64,000 bases of DNA, from positions 46,888 through 110,887 of the forward strand of contig CALGNN010000014.1 in the NCBI GenBank assembly GCA_937961455.1. The letters run 5' to 3'. This DNA comes from an uncultured Saprospiraceae bacterium (lineage in GTDB: Bacteria > Bacteroidota > Bacteroidia > Chitinophagales > Saprospiraceae). The translations under genes were made by a program, and so were the position numbers. This document shows positions 9,978 to 19,051 of this stretch, in pieces. Numbering within the stretch: position 1 is the first letter of the stretch; each line of letters begins with the position of its first letter. The notes beneath the pieces are model-generated. The model ran no database searches. It was not told the DNA's origin and saw only the letters and a program-made list of their open reading frames with translations.

Positions 9978-10035
9978 AGAGAAGCATTATATTTTACAAT
10001 ACTTAATTTATTTTAAATTAGTAAAAACGATCCCT

Positions 10036-10245
10036 ATGAAAACTTATAAGAAAGAAGACATTTCTGTTGGATGGAATCCTGAAAAATGCATTCATGCAGG
10101 ATATTGTGCAAGACAATTATCTTCTGTATTCAAACCAAAAGAAAGACCATGGATCCAAGTCGAGAATGCTGACAAAAAAAGTATTATTGACCAGGTGAAA
10201 AAGTGTCCGTCAGGAGCTCTGAGTATCATCTATCATCAAGATTAA
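10036..10245 (+). CDS. (4Fe-4S)-binding protein, mono-cluster ferredoxin-like (Fer4_19)
   Basis: A 69-aa soluble protein. The open frame extends upstream to 9943, overlapping the deformylase gene, but the ATG at 10036 gives the standard family start. The sequence follows the divergent mono-cluster pattern: W-x-P-x-x-CIHAGYC, a VFKPKERPWI segment, then KKCPSGAL near the C-terminus. The three or four Cys in these motifs are the expected ligands of one iron-sulfur cluster. Members are often encoded beside small redox or acetyltransferase genes and are thought to transfer electrons. Here it follows the deformylase-like gene and precedes a secreted unknown, so its partner is not evident. Confidence 0.85.
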   Translation: MKTYKKEDISVGWNPEKCIHAGYCARQLSSVFKPKERPWIQVENADKKSIIDQVKKCPSGALSIIYHQD

Positions 10246-10275
10246 TATCCAATTAAAAAATAAAATAGTAAGAAC

Positions 10276-10884
10276 TTGAGAATTATTATCACATCAGTTT
10301 TAGTTACAATTTTTTGTACTTCCTTATTTGCACAAACAGATTTAGACACTCCCAAGGACACTAAAGTTTTTTACGAAGAATATTTTCAGAATAATGATAA
10401 CAACTGGAAGATATATTATAAAAAAATATTGTTTGGTCGTTATTTTATTGAAACCATAGGTAGGGATGCACCAGCCATTAGCACTAAAACATTCTTCTTC
10501 AATGAAAAGCTAAACTACGAGATTGAAACAAAAGTTGCCATTGAATGGAATAAGTCCAAAGAAATGATGGGATTCATATGGAATGCTGATTCTACCAGTG
10601 CTTATGGAATCGCATTTAATAAAGACCTAAAACCATATGTTTTTACGACTGAAAATGGAGAAGAAACCATCGTAAAAATGGGCACTGATGAAGACTTGCT
10701 AGAAGACATGTACGAAGAAAATACGCTTACCATAAAGAAGATTGATTATGAATATTTAGTCTTTATAAATGGAAAGTATTTTTGCACCATGCCAACTACT
10801 AAAAACTTAAGAAAGCAGATCGGCTATTTTATTGGCAAAAAATCTGAGATGAAAGTGGAAAGTCTCATTCTCAAATATTTATAA
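10276..10884 (+). CDS. Secreted protein of unknown function, lectin-like fold suspected
   Basis: A 202-aa product read from TTG at 10276. No ATG exists before the hydrophobic segment, and only this start yields the complete signal peptide (about 1-20, ending FAQ). The mature part begins with a YEEYFQNNDNNW segment, followed by alternating strands and a late VFINGKYFCTMP turn. This resembles the concanavalin-like beta-sandwich of secreted DUF1080-type proteins, but the similarity is only by pattern. It lies 30 bp after the ferredoxin-like gene and could be co-transcribed with it. No function is assigned. Confidence 0.6.
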   Translation: MRIIITSVLVTIFCTSLFAQTDLDTPKDTKVFYEEYFQNNDNNWKIYYKKILFGRYFIETIGRDAPAISTKTFFFNEKLNYEIETKVAIEWNKSKEMMGFIWNADSTSAYGIAFNKDLKPYVFTTENGEETIVKMGTDEDLLEDMYEENTLTIKKIDYEYLVFINGKYFCTMPTTKNLRKQIGYFIGKKSEMKVESLILKYL

Positions 10885-11005
10885 TCTTATAAAACTCCAA
10901 AACATTGTGACTCTTTTATCTTATTTGACATTAATTGTTGATAACAGATTTTTTGCACGATGATTTCGACTTAATAGATAGTTTAGAAATCCAAAAACAA
11001 AACTA

Positions 11006-11770
11006 ATGAGTTACATGAAATTCGCAAGCAGCATAGCTTGCTTGATATTTATTTTACTAGTACAATCTTCTTGTAGTGATCCTTGCGAAGAAGTTAACTG
11101 CCTAAATGGAGGAATCTGCATCGAAGGAGACTGTGATTGTCCCGATAATTTTATTGGCAATAATTGTGAAACTTTTGATTTCAGTAAAATCCAGCAACTT
11201 CTTGACGAGGGATCAACACCAAAGGAATTATTTGATTTAGGAGTACCACGTGATAGCCTTTTAAGAAAAACGTATGACGGAGGCTATATCTTTAATTTTG
11301 ACACCATTCAAGGTAGTGGATTACTAGCCGCTACTGAAGATTTGCCTACAAAGGCTTCTTTTGGTTGCCCAGGATTTTCCATTCCAGGAATCAGTCCTTT
11401 TATTCAGCCACAAGGCACAGGTGAATTATATACACAATTAATTATTGAAAATTGTGCTGAAGCAGATATTGCCGCAAGATTATGTTCAGATTTAATACTG
11501 AATGGAAAAGATGATTGGTTTTTGCCTACCTTCTCTGAAACACTTGATATGGTTTTCATTCTAGGTTTAGGTGATTTAGATGATGATATTGTTGTTGGTG
11601 CACCAGGAAATATAGGAAATTTTTTACCTGAAAAATATTTAACATGCTCTCAACAAGAAAGCAATAGAGTCGTTGCGTTCGATTTTTCTTTGGAAGGAAT
11701 TCTTAATTCATACGAAGCAACAAAAACGGAAAAAATGAATGTTCGTCCAGTTCGTTCATTCGACCAATAA
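11006..11770 (+). CDS. EGF-domain lipoprotein with DUF1566-like C-terminus
   Basis: A 254-aa surface or periplasmic lipoprotein. The signal peptide ends in a lipobox (QSSC, Cys about residue 23). Residues about 27-57 form a single EGF-like domain, with six Cys in the order C-NC-NGGICI-GDCDCP-NC. The C-terminal half contains the GGYIFNFD start, a LCSDLILNGKDDWFLPT segment and a late MNVRPVRSF end. That is the pattern of DUF1566/Lcl-type domains found in secreted bacterial proteins. Start choice lies between ATG 11006 and ATG 11015; both keep the signal peptide. The gene is closed by the hairpin at 11771-11811. Confidence 0.8.
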   Translation: MSYMKFASSIACLIFILLVQSSCSDPCEEVNCLNGGICIEGDCDCPDNFIGNNCETFDFSKIQQLLDEGSTPKELFDLGVPRDSLLRKTYDGGYIFNFDTIQGSGLLAATEDLPTKASFGCPGFSIPGISPFIQPQGTGELYTQLIIENCAEADIAARLCSDLILNGKDDWFLPTFSETLDMVFILGLGDLDDDIVVGAPGNIGNFLPEKYLTCSQQESNRVVAFDFSLEGILNSYEATKTEKMNVRPVRSFDQ

Positions 11771-11811
11771 AAAAAATGCCCCAGGTAAAATTTTCACATG
11801 GGGCATTTTTA
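11771..11811. terminator. Bidirectional terminator between convergent genes
   Basis: The stem AAAAATGCCCCA (11772-11783) pairs with 11799-11810 across a 15-nt loop. T-runs flank it on both strands. It lies exactly between the convergent stops at 11770 and 11821. Confidence 0.9.
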
Positions 11812-11820
11812 AAATCAAAT

Positions 11821-14250
11821 TTAAAAATCTATTCGGTAATAAAACAGAGGAAGTCTTCCCAACTGGTATTCATCCACAACAGGTCCTTCGGGATGATCAG
11901 GTGAATAAGTCTTCTTTAATATGTTTTGTGTATTTAAGGTATTCACGATATCAATGGCAAACTCATGTGTCAACTTTTTGGTATTTATTTTATACGCCAA
12001 TTTCACATCGTTTCTAAAGTAGGCTTGAGAACGTATGGTATTTACCGTTTCGTCCAACCATATGACTTCTTGCTCTGCGATACTTGCTTCTTCATCAACA
12101 ACTCCTTGCCAACCTCCTCCTACAAAGGTGAGCTTTGTCCCTAGATTCAAGCTACTCTTATTATTAAAGACCCACTCTTTCGCTACTAATCCATTGAATG
12201 CATATTTCCCATTAAATGAAGTATTCCTCCATACGTTTTCTAGCGTTCGATACTTTGCATCGAATAGAGATCCAGTTAAGAGGAAGTAATATCCTTGAGA
12301 GAAAAAACGCTCAATGGTTAATTCCACACCGTAGTTTCTGCCGTTACCTCCTGTTGTTAATTCAGCAGGGAATAATCTTGAGAAACCCGAACCTCCATTA
12401 ATTAAAGAAAAAGAACTGCCTGACGCATCAACTGGAAGGTCATATAAGTATTGGTAATAGACTTCAGCTTTCAATCTACTTGTTGCACCTAAGGATCTAT
12501 CATATGAACCAACGACGTGCATACTTTTTACTAAGCCAATTTTATCCTTATTAATAGCAATGGGATTTCCTTGAGCATCTGAGCTCGAACCATAATAATA
12601 TAAATAAGGTGATTGAATTTGTGAATGTAAACCTAGGCCTAAACCAAATTTCTGCTTTTCGTCCATTTGATAGGAAAGACCTAAACGAGGCTCAACAGGA
12701 GAAAAACTGATATCATTCATCCCAAAGTACAAAGATGAAATCCCAACTACCCCACTCAATTTTTCATTAAACCTATGCTTATACTGCCCATAAGCTTGCA
12801 CTAAAGGAACTGATTCTTTAGCAAGCCATCTCTGTCTCCAATCTCCGATACTTAATGAATCCTGAGGAGACAAAAACACCCTTCTTCCTCTATCATCAAA
12901 ATCAAAAGCAAACATATCAAGATTAACTCCCAGCTTTAAACTTCCTTTTTTCGAAAGCTTCTTATTGTAACTACCGTAAGCAGAATATTTATTCTCCGTG
13001 AATACATAATCCAGTACTTGGATTTTATCATTCAATTGAAATTTTCCATCTACGACTGAACGGTCAATGTAATCATGATCCGCATTGATGGATGAATGAG
13101 ATGCTGCAATGGTAAACTTGACAAAGGTCTCTGCATTCAAGGGTTGAGAATATGTTGCCCCTACAGTAGCCATTCTAGAACCGAAATATTGATCTCGATC
13201 ATTTGAGCCATAAATTAAAGTCTCTGTGCTTGGTGCTTCTTCTTCTGATATTAAAATATCAATATTACTATTTCCTCCGATTCCAAAAATCGCTACATTA
13301 CCTCCATTTGCTCTAGGGAAATTTACCCTAAATGAAGCATCTTGATATTTTGGGATGGCAGTGGTACCGACATCTATTCCAAGCCCTTGAAACAATTGTA
13401 AAGAGGAATATCTATAGGTAGCAAGAAAAGAAGATTTTGACTCCTTTGACAATGGACCTTCTGCCATCAACTCAGTTCCTAAAAATCCTAACTGTGCACT
13501 GTACTCATATTTTTCATTATTCCCATTTCGCATTTTTAGATCAAATACTCCTGCTACTCCATTTGCAAATTCTGCTGGGAAAGCGCCTGTATAAAAATCA
13601 GAGTTGCGCAAAAACTTATTATTCAAAATGGTCACTGAGCCTCCACCAGTTCCAGGGATGGAGAAGTGATTCGGATTGGGAATGTTTATTCCATCCAATC
13701 TCCATAGTACTCCTGCAGGAGAATTCCCTCTAATGACCACATCATTACGCGAATCATCCGCACCTTGAACACCAGCATAGTTGGACGCCATTCGTGCAGG
13801 TTCTCCTCTAGAGCCTGCATATCGATTGGTCTCTTGGACAGAAAATTCTCTAGCACTAACAGTTGCCATCTCGTTGGCTACTTCGCCATTACGTCGAGCT
13901 GTAACAACTACTTCTTCAATGGCGACTAAGGCTTCTTCCATCTCGATATTCAAAATAGTTTCTTTACCTGCATCTACGACGATATCCTGAAGGTAGACTT
14001 CTTCATATCCTAGATAACTGAATCGAACGCCTTGCCTTCCAACGGCAACATTGTCGATTCTAAAGCTTCCATCAAAGTCAGTGACAGTGCCCATCATATC
14101 GGGATTATCATTTACTAATAAAACATTGACTCCGATAAGTGGAAATTGAGATTCCTTATCAACTACGATTCCTCTAATACTCTGCTCCTGTGCGTTTATC
14201 GTTAGCACGGTAAGCAACATCCATATTGAAAATCCTATTAACTTTTTCAT
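11821..14250 (-). CDS. TonB-dependent outer-membrane receptor
   Basis: An 809-aa receptor that would take up a ligand across the outer membrane using TonB energy. After the signal peptide (about 1-20, ending NAQ) come a CarboxypepD_reg-like domain (about 25-105, with GVNVLLVNDNPDMMGTVTD and FSYLGYEEVYL) and then the plug. The plug shows EVVVTARRNGE at its start, DVVIRGNSPAGVLWRLDG, and the FPAEFANGVAG segment that leads into the barrel. The barrel ends in the aromatic YRIDF. No SusD partner follows, so it is not a typical glycan SusC; the ligand is unknown. The gene stands alone between a shared terminator and a 304-bp intergenic region. Confidence 0.9.
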   Translation of the reverse strand: MKKLIGFSIWMLLTVLTINAQEQSIRGIVVDKESQFPLIGVNVLLVNDNPDMMGTVTDFDGSFRIDNVAVGRQGVRFSYLGYEEVYLQDIVVDAGKETILNIEMEEALVAIEEVVVTARRNGEVANEMATVSAREFSVQETNRYAGSRGEPARMASNYAGVQGADDSRNDVVIRGNSPAGVLWRLDGINIPNPNHFSIPGTGGGSVTILNNKFLRNSDFYTGAFPAEFANGVAGVFDLKMRNGNNEKYEYSAQLGFLGTELMAEGPLSKESKSSFLATYRYSSLQLFQGLGIDVGTTAIPKYQDASFRVNFPRANGGNVAIFGIGGNSNIDILISEEEAPSTETLIYGSNDRDQYFGSRMATVGATYSQPLNAETFVKFTIAASHSSINADHDYIDRSVVDGKFQLNDKIQVLDYVFTENKYSAYGSYNKKLSKKGSLKLGVNLDMFAFDFDDRGRRVFLSPQDSLSIGDWRQRWLAKESVPLVQAYGQYKHRFNEKLSGVVGISSLYFGMNDISFSPVEPRLGLSYQMDEKQKFGLGLGLHSQIQSPYLYYYGSSSDAQGNPIAINKDKIGLVKSMHVVGSYDRSLGATSRLKAEVYYQYLYDLPVDASGSSFSLINGGSGFSRLFPAELTTGGNGRNYGVELTIERFFSQGYYFLLTGSLFDAKYRTLENVWRNTSFNGKYAFNGLVAKEWVFNNKSSLNLGTKLTFVGGGWQGVVDEEASIAEQEVIWLDETVNTIRSQAYFRNDVKLAYKINTKKLTHEFAIDIVNTLNTQNILKKTYSPDHPEGPVVDEYQLGRLPLFYYRIDF

Positions 14251-14554
14251 AATTTAAAATTAGGTGAAAATTATAATATTTGATTTCAAAGAAGCGGTAA
14301 TTATATTATGGATCTGTTATTTATTTTCATTTATTCTATTATTTAATTATTACAATATGCAATTCTAGTAATAAACAGTCGTTTTAATCTCTTATTTTAT
14401 TGATTATTGCAAATTTTTACATAACGAATTAGGCTTCCCTGCATAAGAAGCCCATTTATAACACTTCTAGTTTCTCCGTTGGAAGAACAGTTCTACTTAG
14501 GATATTGGTTATCTTTCTTCCTCCAATCTTATAAGAACGCTATTATTCATAACT
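14251..14554. other. Intergenic region between divergent genes
   Basis: This 304-bp AT-rich region holds the promoters of the TonB receptor (minus) and the WG-repeat gene (plus). I see a short inverted repeat, GGCTTC at 14432-14437 with GAAGCC at 14447-14452, but no T-tract after it. No clear TAnnTTTG element, RNA gene or small ORF was found. Confidence 0.6.
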
Positions 14555-15574
14555 ATGAAAAGAGAAATTCGAAAAGTTTTAAAAGCGTATACGGAAGCCT
14601 TTTATAAACAAGAATATACTAAGGCATACCAGCATCTAGATAAAGAAAGCACCAAAGATTATAGAGATAAGATCGTAGCATTTGCCGAGCAAATGGATGT
14701 ATTTGGTGAAACTGAAGATTTTCTGAGTCGTCTAAAAATTACAAATCTTGAAGCTTTGAAGCGCCTTTCCACAAAGGCATTTATGATTAAGCTTTTTGCA
14801 CTTCTGAGCAGGGAAATGAAAGAGAATGATTTAAAGCGGATGTTGAAAGGTTTGAAGATTCTTGAGATTGATGAGCGTGCTCAGGTAAAATATGAGATGC
14901 CAGTTCCCTCATTTAACTCTTGGACAAGGATGACTGCTATTGTGAATTTTAAAGAAACTTCCACTGGATGGAAGATGCTATTTAATTCTGGATTGGATAG
15001 GCTTCTTCACGATTTTCAAAAAGAGATTGATCAATACAATGAGAGGGCTTCAAAGGATCAACCGAGTCTATTAAATCATCATGAGAATGATATGGAAGTT
15101 TATACTTTGAAGGGGTACAAAAACATGGATGGTGAAGTAATCCTAGAAGCTCGATTTAAGGACGCCGGAGTATTTTCAGAAGGCTTGGCTTTTGTGAAAA
15201 TTATGAATAAATACGGCTACATCAATAAGAAAGGGAAAATTACTTTAAAGCCAAGATATTATGATGCCCATGACTTTTCTGAAGGGTTGGCAGCTGTAAA
15301 AAACAAAAATGATTATTGGGGTTTCATCAATAAGAAAGCCACTCAAGTGATTGATTATGAATACACCGCAGTACAATCCTTTAATGAAGGGCTATGTGCA
15401 GTACAAAAAAATAATAAATGGGGCTTCATCAATAAGAAAGGAAAAACAATAATAGAACATCAATATCATTTGGCAAGTAACTTTTTCCAAGGGGAAGCAG
15501 ATGTGATTATTCTAAATAGTGATGGTGATGAAATTGAATATTGTATTAATAAAAAAGGAAGAAAGATTGATTAG
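14555..15574 (+). CDS. WG-repeat protein
   Basis: A 339-aa protein without a signal peptide, so probably cytoplasmic. Residues about 1-165 are helical and charged and match no family I recognise. From about residue 185 to the end there are at least three WG repeats (KYGYINKKGKITLKPRY, YWGFINKKATQVIDYEY, KWGFINKKGKTIIEHQY), each preceded by an F-SEGLA-V or F-NEGL-AV segment. WG repeats form a beta-rich binding domain of unclear ligand and are abundant in Bacteroidota. The gene has no obvious operon partners. Repeat assignment is firm; function is unknown. Confidence 0.85.
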   Translation: MKREIRKVLKAYTEAFYKQEYTKAYQHLDKESTKDYRDKIVAFAEQMDVFGETEDFLSRLKITNLEALKRLSTKAFMIKLFALLSREMKENDLKRMLKGLKILEIDERAQVKYEMPVPSFNSWTRMTAIVNFKETSTGWKMLFNSGLDRLLHDFQKEIDQYNERASKDQPSLLNHHENDMEVYTLKGYKNMDGEVILEARFKDAGVFSEGLAFVKIMNKYGYINKKGKITLKPRYYDAHDFSEGLAAVKNKNDYWGFINKKATQVIDYEYTAVQSFNEGLCAVQKNNKWGFINKKGKTIIEHQYHLASNFFQGEADVIILNSDGDEIEYCINKKGRKID

Positions 15575-15736
15575 TCATGTTAATTAATTTCCTCTGAAAT
15601 CTATAAAGCGCATTTATAATTGAATGCCATTTTAATTTAATAAGCACCAAATAAATCGATATAGAATGTTTTGATACAGACAATCTTTAGTCGCATTAGG
15701 TAAATCAATTCGGTTAAATTTTAAGTTATTTAATTG

Positions 15737-16687
15737 ATGAAAATGCTTTGGCTTTCTTTATTCATTTGTATCACCAACTTCAGTGTCTCAGCTCAAACAT
15801 GTTGCACTGCAGGGGCTCCTATCCTATCAGGAATCACCATTAATTCAAACCAAGAAAGAAATTTTGCTTTAGCACTTAAGTATGATTACAGATCTATAAA
15901 TCGGCTTATCCAAAACAATGAAGTACTTGTAAATGATCCAAGAAGCAGGATTGGCATGAATACGATCGTAAAGGCAAGTATGACTTTTTCACCAAAATGG
16001 TCAGCAGGTATTATTATACCTTTCATCTATCAAGAGCGAGCAACGATCAGTGAAAGAGCATCTTCGCTCGGTCAAGGAGATATCATTCTAACTGGTCAAT
16101 ACTTGGTTTTTGCAGAAGCTTTTTCGCAACTGTCATGGTTAGCATCTGTAAAATTTCCTACTGGAAAAATCAATCATTTAGATGATAGAAGCATCTTCTT
16201 ATCACCTGACATGCAAAGTGGTTCTGGCACCTTTGATTTTATTAATCAACTCTCCTTTGCTTACAATCAAATTGGCGGCTCATTAATAAACATAGAAACG
16301 GGTGTTCTTTACAGAATCAATAGCACAAATGAAAACTTTGCAGCAACTCAAAACAGTGATGGCCGCCCTTACAAGTTTGGCAATGAATTTCAATATATCA
16401 TAAGTTTTAAGAGACCCTTTACAATTAATAAGTGGTTCGTCATTCCAGATCTGAGTCTGCAATATAGAATGGCAAATGCTAACGTTGAAAACCATACCAT
16501 TGCTCCCAATAGCGGAGGACAATGGCTCAACGCGCAAGTGGGCATCTATTTATTACCCAAAGAAAAACTAAGTATAAGACCCTACTTTTCTTTTCCATTG
16601 TATCAAAATCTGGAAGGGCTTCAGATTACAACAAAATTAGGCGCAGGAATAGAACTAGGATATAATTTCAGTTTACAAAAAAATTAG
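15737..16687 (+). CDS. Outer-membrane beta-barrel protein, MetA/phenol-degradation-type transporter family
   Basis: I start this at ATG 15737; the in-frame TTG at 15734 adds only one residue. The product is 316 aa with a signal peptide (about 1-20, ending SAQ) followed by a Cys pair (TCC). The mature part contains barrel-like strands (MTFSPKWSAGIIIPFIYQ, LGQGDIILTGQYLVF, ASVKFPTGK) in the order seen in the MetA-pathway phenol-degradation-like/transporter family of outer-membrane proteins. It lies 4 bp before the DUF3179 lipoprotein gene, so the two are almost certainly one transcript and likely act together at the envelope. The transported substrate, if any, is unknown. Confidence 0.7.
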   Translation: MKMLWLSLFICITNFSVSAQTCCTAGAPILSGITINSNQERNFALALKYDYRSINRLIQNNEVLVNDPRSRIGMNTIVKASMTFSPKWSAGIIIPFIYQERATISERASSLGQGDIILTGQYLVFAEAFSQLSWLASVKFPTGKINHLDDRSIFLSPDMQSGSGTFDFINQLSFAYNQIGGSLINIETGVLYRINSTNENFAATQNSDGRPYKFGNEFQYIISFKRPFTINKWFVIPDLSLQYRMANANVENHTIAPNSGGQWLNAQVGIYLLPKEKLSIRPYFSFPLYQNLEGLQITTKLGAGIELGYNFSLQKN

Positions 16688-16691
16688 ATCA

Positions 16692-17735
16692 ATGAATACT
16701 TTATCAAAAATCGCTTGTTTATTATTGATTTGCTTATTAGTTGCTTGTGGAGACAATGATCGTTTTGGACCTTCATCTGAATGGACAATTCCAAGTGATG
16801 AAGTCATGGATGGTGGGCCTGGCAAAGATGGAATTCCGTCGATCGACAGTCCTCAATTTGATCAAATTGATGATGTAGATTTTATGGATGATGAGGATCT
16901 GATTGTGGGTATTGTAAAGGATGGCGAAGCAAAAGCTTACCCACACAAAATTTTAGACTGGCATGAGATCGTTAATGATAAAGTTGGGGAGCAAGAAATA
17001 GCCCTTACTTATTGCCCCTTGACAGGTACTGCTATTGCATGGGACAGAAATGTAAATGGAGTCCTTACTGAATTTGGAGTGAGTGGTAAATTGTACAATA
17101 GCAACCTTATCCCTTATGATCGAGAGACTGACAGCTACTGGTCTCAAATGGATTTATCTTGTGTAAATGGAGCGCTCCTAAATATGAATATTGTTACGCA
17201 TCATGTGATTGAGACTAAGTGGCAAACTTGGAAAGAATTGTTTCCTGATGCTATGGTATTAAATAGAGCCACTGGCTTCAATAGAGATTATAGCAATTAT
17301 CCTTACGGGGATTATAGAACGAATGATAGCAATTTACTATTCCCCGTTAATAATGATGATGACAGACTACCAGCAAAAGAAAGAGTCTTAAGCATCATAG
17401 GTCCAACAGCTTCCAAAGCATATAGTATTGAATTATTCGACACGCCTAAAGTTATTATAGATGTGGTGGACGGAACAGAAATGATCATAATCGGTGATAA
17501 AGAACAAAACATCTTATTAGCCTTTGAAAATAGTCTAGACCTTACCAATCTATTTATTGCAGTGGATCAATTGCCTGTCGTTGCGACAAGACCAGATGGC
17601 ACAAAAATATATTCTGATGGCAGTATTCAAGGTGGCCCGAGTGATGGAGCAATCTTAGATCACCCGGAGACATTTATTGGGTACTGGTTTGCGCTTGGAG
17701 CATTTTATCCTGATATGGAAATCTATGAACTCTAA
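16692..17735 (+). CDS. DUF3179 domain lipoprotein
   Basis: A 347-aa protein with a lipoprotein signal peptide (lipobox VAC, Cys about residue 19). The body matches DUF3179: a DLIVGIVKDGEAKAYPH start, a W-HEIVND segment, then LTYCPLTGTAIAWDR and a DRETDSYWSQM segment further on. The conserved Cys in the TYCPLTG motif is typical and suggests metal or redox binding, but the activity of the family is unknown. It is translationally close (4 bp) to the outer-membrane protein gene before it. The stop lies 11 bp from the convergent stop at 17747. Confidence 0.9.
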   Translation: MNTLSKIACLLLICLLVACGDNDRFGPSSEWTIPSDEVMDGGPGKDGIPSIDSPQFDQIDDVDFMDDEDLIVGIVKDGEAKAYPHKILDWHEIVNDKVGEQEIALTYCPLTGTAIAWDRNVNGVLTEFGVSGKLYNSNLIPYDRETDSYWSQMDLSCVNGALLNMNIVTHHVIETKWQTWKELFPDAMVLNRATGFNRDYSNYPYGDYRTNDSNLLFPVNNDDDRLPAKERVLSIIGPTASKAYSIELFDTPKVIIDVVDGTEMIIIGDKEQNILLAFENSLDLTNLFIAVDQLPVVATRPDGTKIYSDGSIQGGPSDGAILDHPETFIGYWFALGAFYPDMEIYEL

Positions 17736-17746
17736 TATACTGGCTG

Positions 17747-18298
17747 CTATAATTTCACAAGAATGGTATGATCACGAATCGTACTTGGAATACCTTCTCC
17801 ACTCCCACCTGATTGTAATTTTAGTTTAAAACGATTCCTATCAGGAAACATATCATAAATGAGTTTTTGAACGTCATTGGCAATGGTTGCACCTTCTTTA
17901 TAATAATATATATTACCTAGATCACCCGTATTTTCATTAGCATACCAAATGTTATAACCCTCTTGCTTTAAAGCCGTGATCAATTCTAAATTTTCCGCAT
18001 TCTTTAAGGAGGGTGAACTGACACCTAAATAAAACTCCCCATTTTTAATTTTCCTTAATTCCTCGGCCGCTGCTGCAGAATCTATTTCCATCAATTTGTT
18101 TTTATCATTGATGCATTCTTTCAATAAATTTGCATATTCCACATTCTTCTCATTGATTTGATCATTCAATGAATGAATTTTTCTATCCTGTTTTAGAAAA
18201 ATTACAAACATGCCAATGGCTAAGGCTAATCCACCTAGAATTAAGAATATGGCTGATATAGATTTTGTTTTTTCGTTCATAACAGAATTATTGAGCAT
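17747..18298 (-). CDS. Single-pass membrane protein with coiled coil and C-terminal LytR_C-like domain
   Basis: A 183-aa product; an internal ATG at 18280 is an alternative start. One membrane helix (about residues 13-36) is followed by a charged, probably coiled-coil stretch (37-85). A small C-terminal alpha/beta domain (about 87-183) follows, with a YLGVSS strand, a VQKLIYDMF helix and a final strand HTILVKL. The domain order (EGYNIWYANE, IYYYKEGATIANDVQKL) resembles LytR_C-like or EAD-system accessory domains; this is pattern similarity only. It starts 8 bp after the EAD11-like gene 18307-18804, so the two proteins are likely made together and may interact in the inner membrane. Confidence 0.6.
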   Translation of the reverse strand: MLNNSVMNEKTKSISAIFLILGGLALAIGMFVIFLKQDRKIHSLNDQINEKNVEYANLLKECINDKNKLMEIDSAAAAEELRKIKNGEFYLGVSSPSLKNAENLELITALKQEGYNIWYANENTGDLGNIYYYKEGATIANDVQKLIYDMFPDRNRFKLKLQSGGSGEGIPSTIRDHTILVKL

Positions 18299-18306
18299 TT
18301 TGCTTT

Positions 18307-18804
18307 TTAATCAAGCAAGTATTTTTTAACGAGGAATAATAAACCAAAAGCCGTCATTGAGGCACCCACCACAAACAAAGATGCTTGAACCGCTTTCTTT
18401 ATCGGATCTAAACCTTGCACAAAAATTGATGCAGTAATCCCTGCAATTAAAAATAGGATTATCAATAAGGAGGAAATTAAAATAATGCGTTTACCAAATT
18501 TATCGGATTTAGCATCAGTAGCCAATTCATCTTCATTTTCAAAAAGAGGAATTTCTTCAAAAATATTTAGAATCGCATTGATTATTTTTGAAATACCAAC
18601 ATCCGCTTTCTCTTGAGTCATTTCACTCAAATTGACCTTCTTGTTAATTCTTTTGTACTGGGCAGAAAGTTTAAGCGCAGCAGCTTGACGAGGAGCATCA
18701 TCGACATTCGTAAAGTGATCAATTAAAAGACTTATTGCTTTGGTTATTTTATTGCTAGCAACAAATTCTTGAACCTTATGTTTTATTTCGTTTTCAATAC
18801 TCAC
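18307..18804 (-). CDS. EAD11-like adaptor domain with two transmembrane helices
   Basis: A 165-aa protein. Residues about 3-86 are helical and fit the Effector-Associated Domain 11 pattern: a helix with KITKAISLLIDH, a central AALKLSAQYKRINKKVNLSEMTQEK segment and a closing ISKIINAILNIFEEI helix. EADs are adaptor domains known from predicted bacterial conflict and signalling systems, where matching EADs bring effector and sensor proteins together. After an acidic linker come two membrane helices (about 107-129 and 139-160). It is the first gene of a two-gene unit with the membrane protein 17747-18298. I see no toxin, protease or nuclease domain nearby, so the partner may be encoded elsewhere. 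The domain call is by eye. Confidence 0.6.
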   Translation of the reverse strand: MSIENEIKHKVQEFVASNKITKAISLLIDHFTNVDDAPRQAAALKLSAQYKRINKKVNLSEMTQEKADVGISKIINAILNIFEEIPLFENEDELATDAKSDKFGKRIILISSLLIILFLIAGITASIFVQGLDPIKKAVQASLFVVGASMTAFGLLFLVKKYLLD

Positions 18805-19010
18805 GGCGATAGTAAAGCTAGTTCATTAAATGTAATAATATTTTCGCCCAAATTATATCTTGAAAGGCCACAAATCAATGTAATCATTGGATAAATCGCA
18901 TTATTTACCGATGAAAAGCTGTTAAACCTTTAATCTATAGACTCTTTAATTATCAATTTAATATAATATCTAGTAGCCAAAGGCTTAACGTACAGTTAAC
19001 ATTGAGTGAT

Positions 19011-19018
19011 TAATTTTG
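19011..19018 (+). promoter_or_regulatory. Candidate -7 promoter element (TAnnTTTG) for the phosphate uptake genes
   Basis: TAATTTTG matches TAnnTTTG and lies 33 bp before the ATG of the porin gene. A clear -33 TTTG is not seen. No phosphate-box-like direct repeat was recognised in the 247-bp intergenic region. Confidence 0.4.
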
Positions 19019-19051
19019 CGACGTTAAAAACGCAAGCAAGAAAATTTTTAC

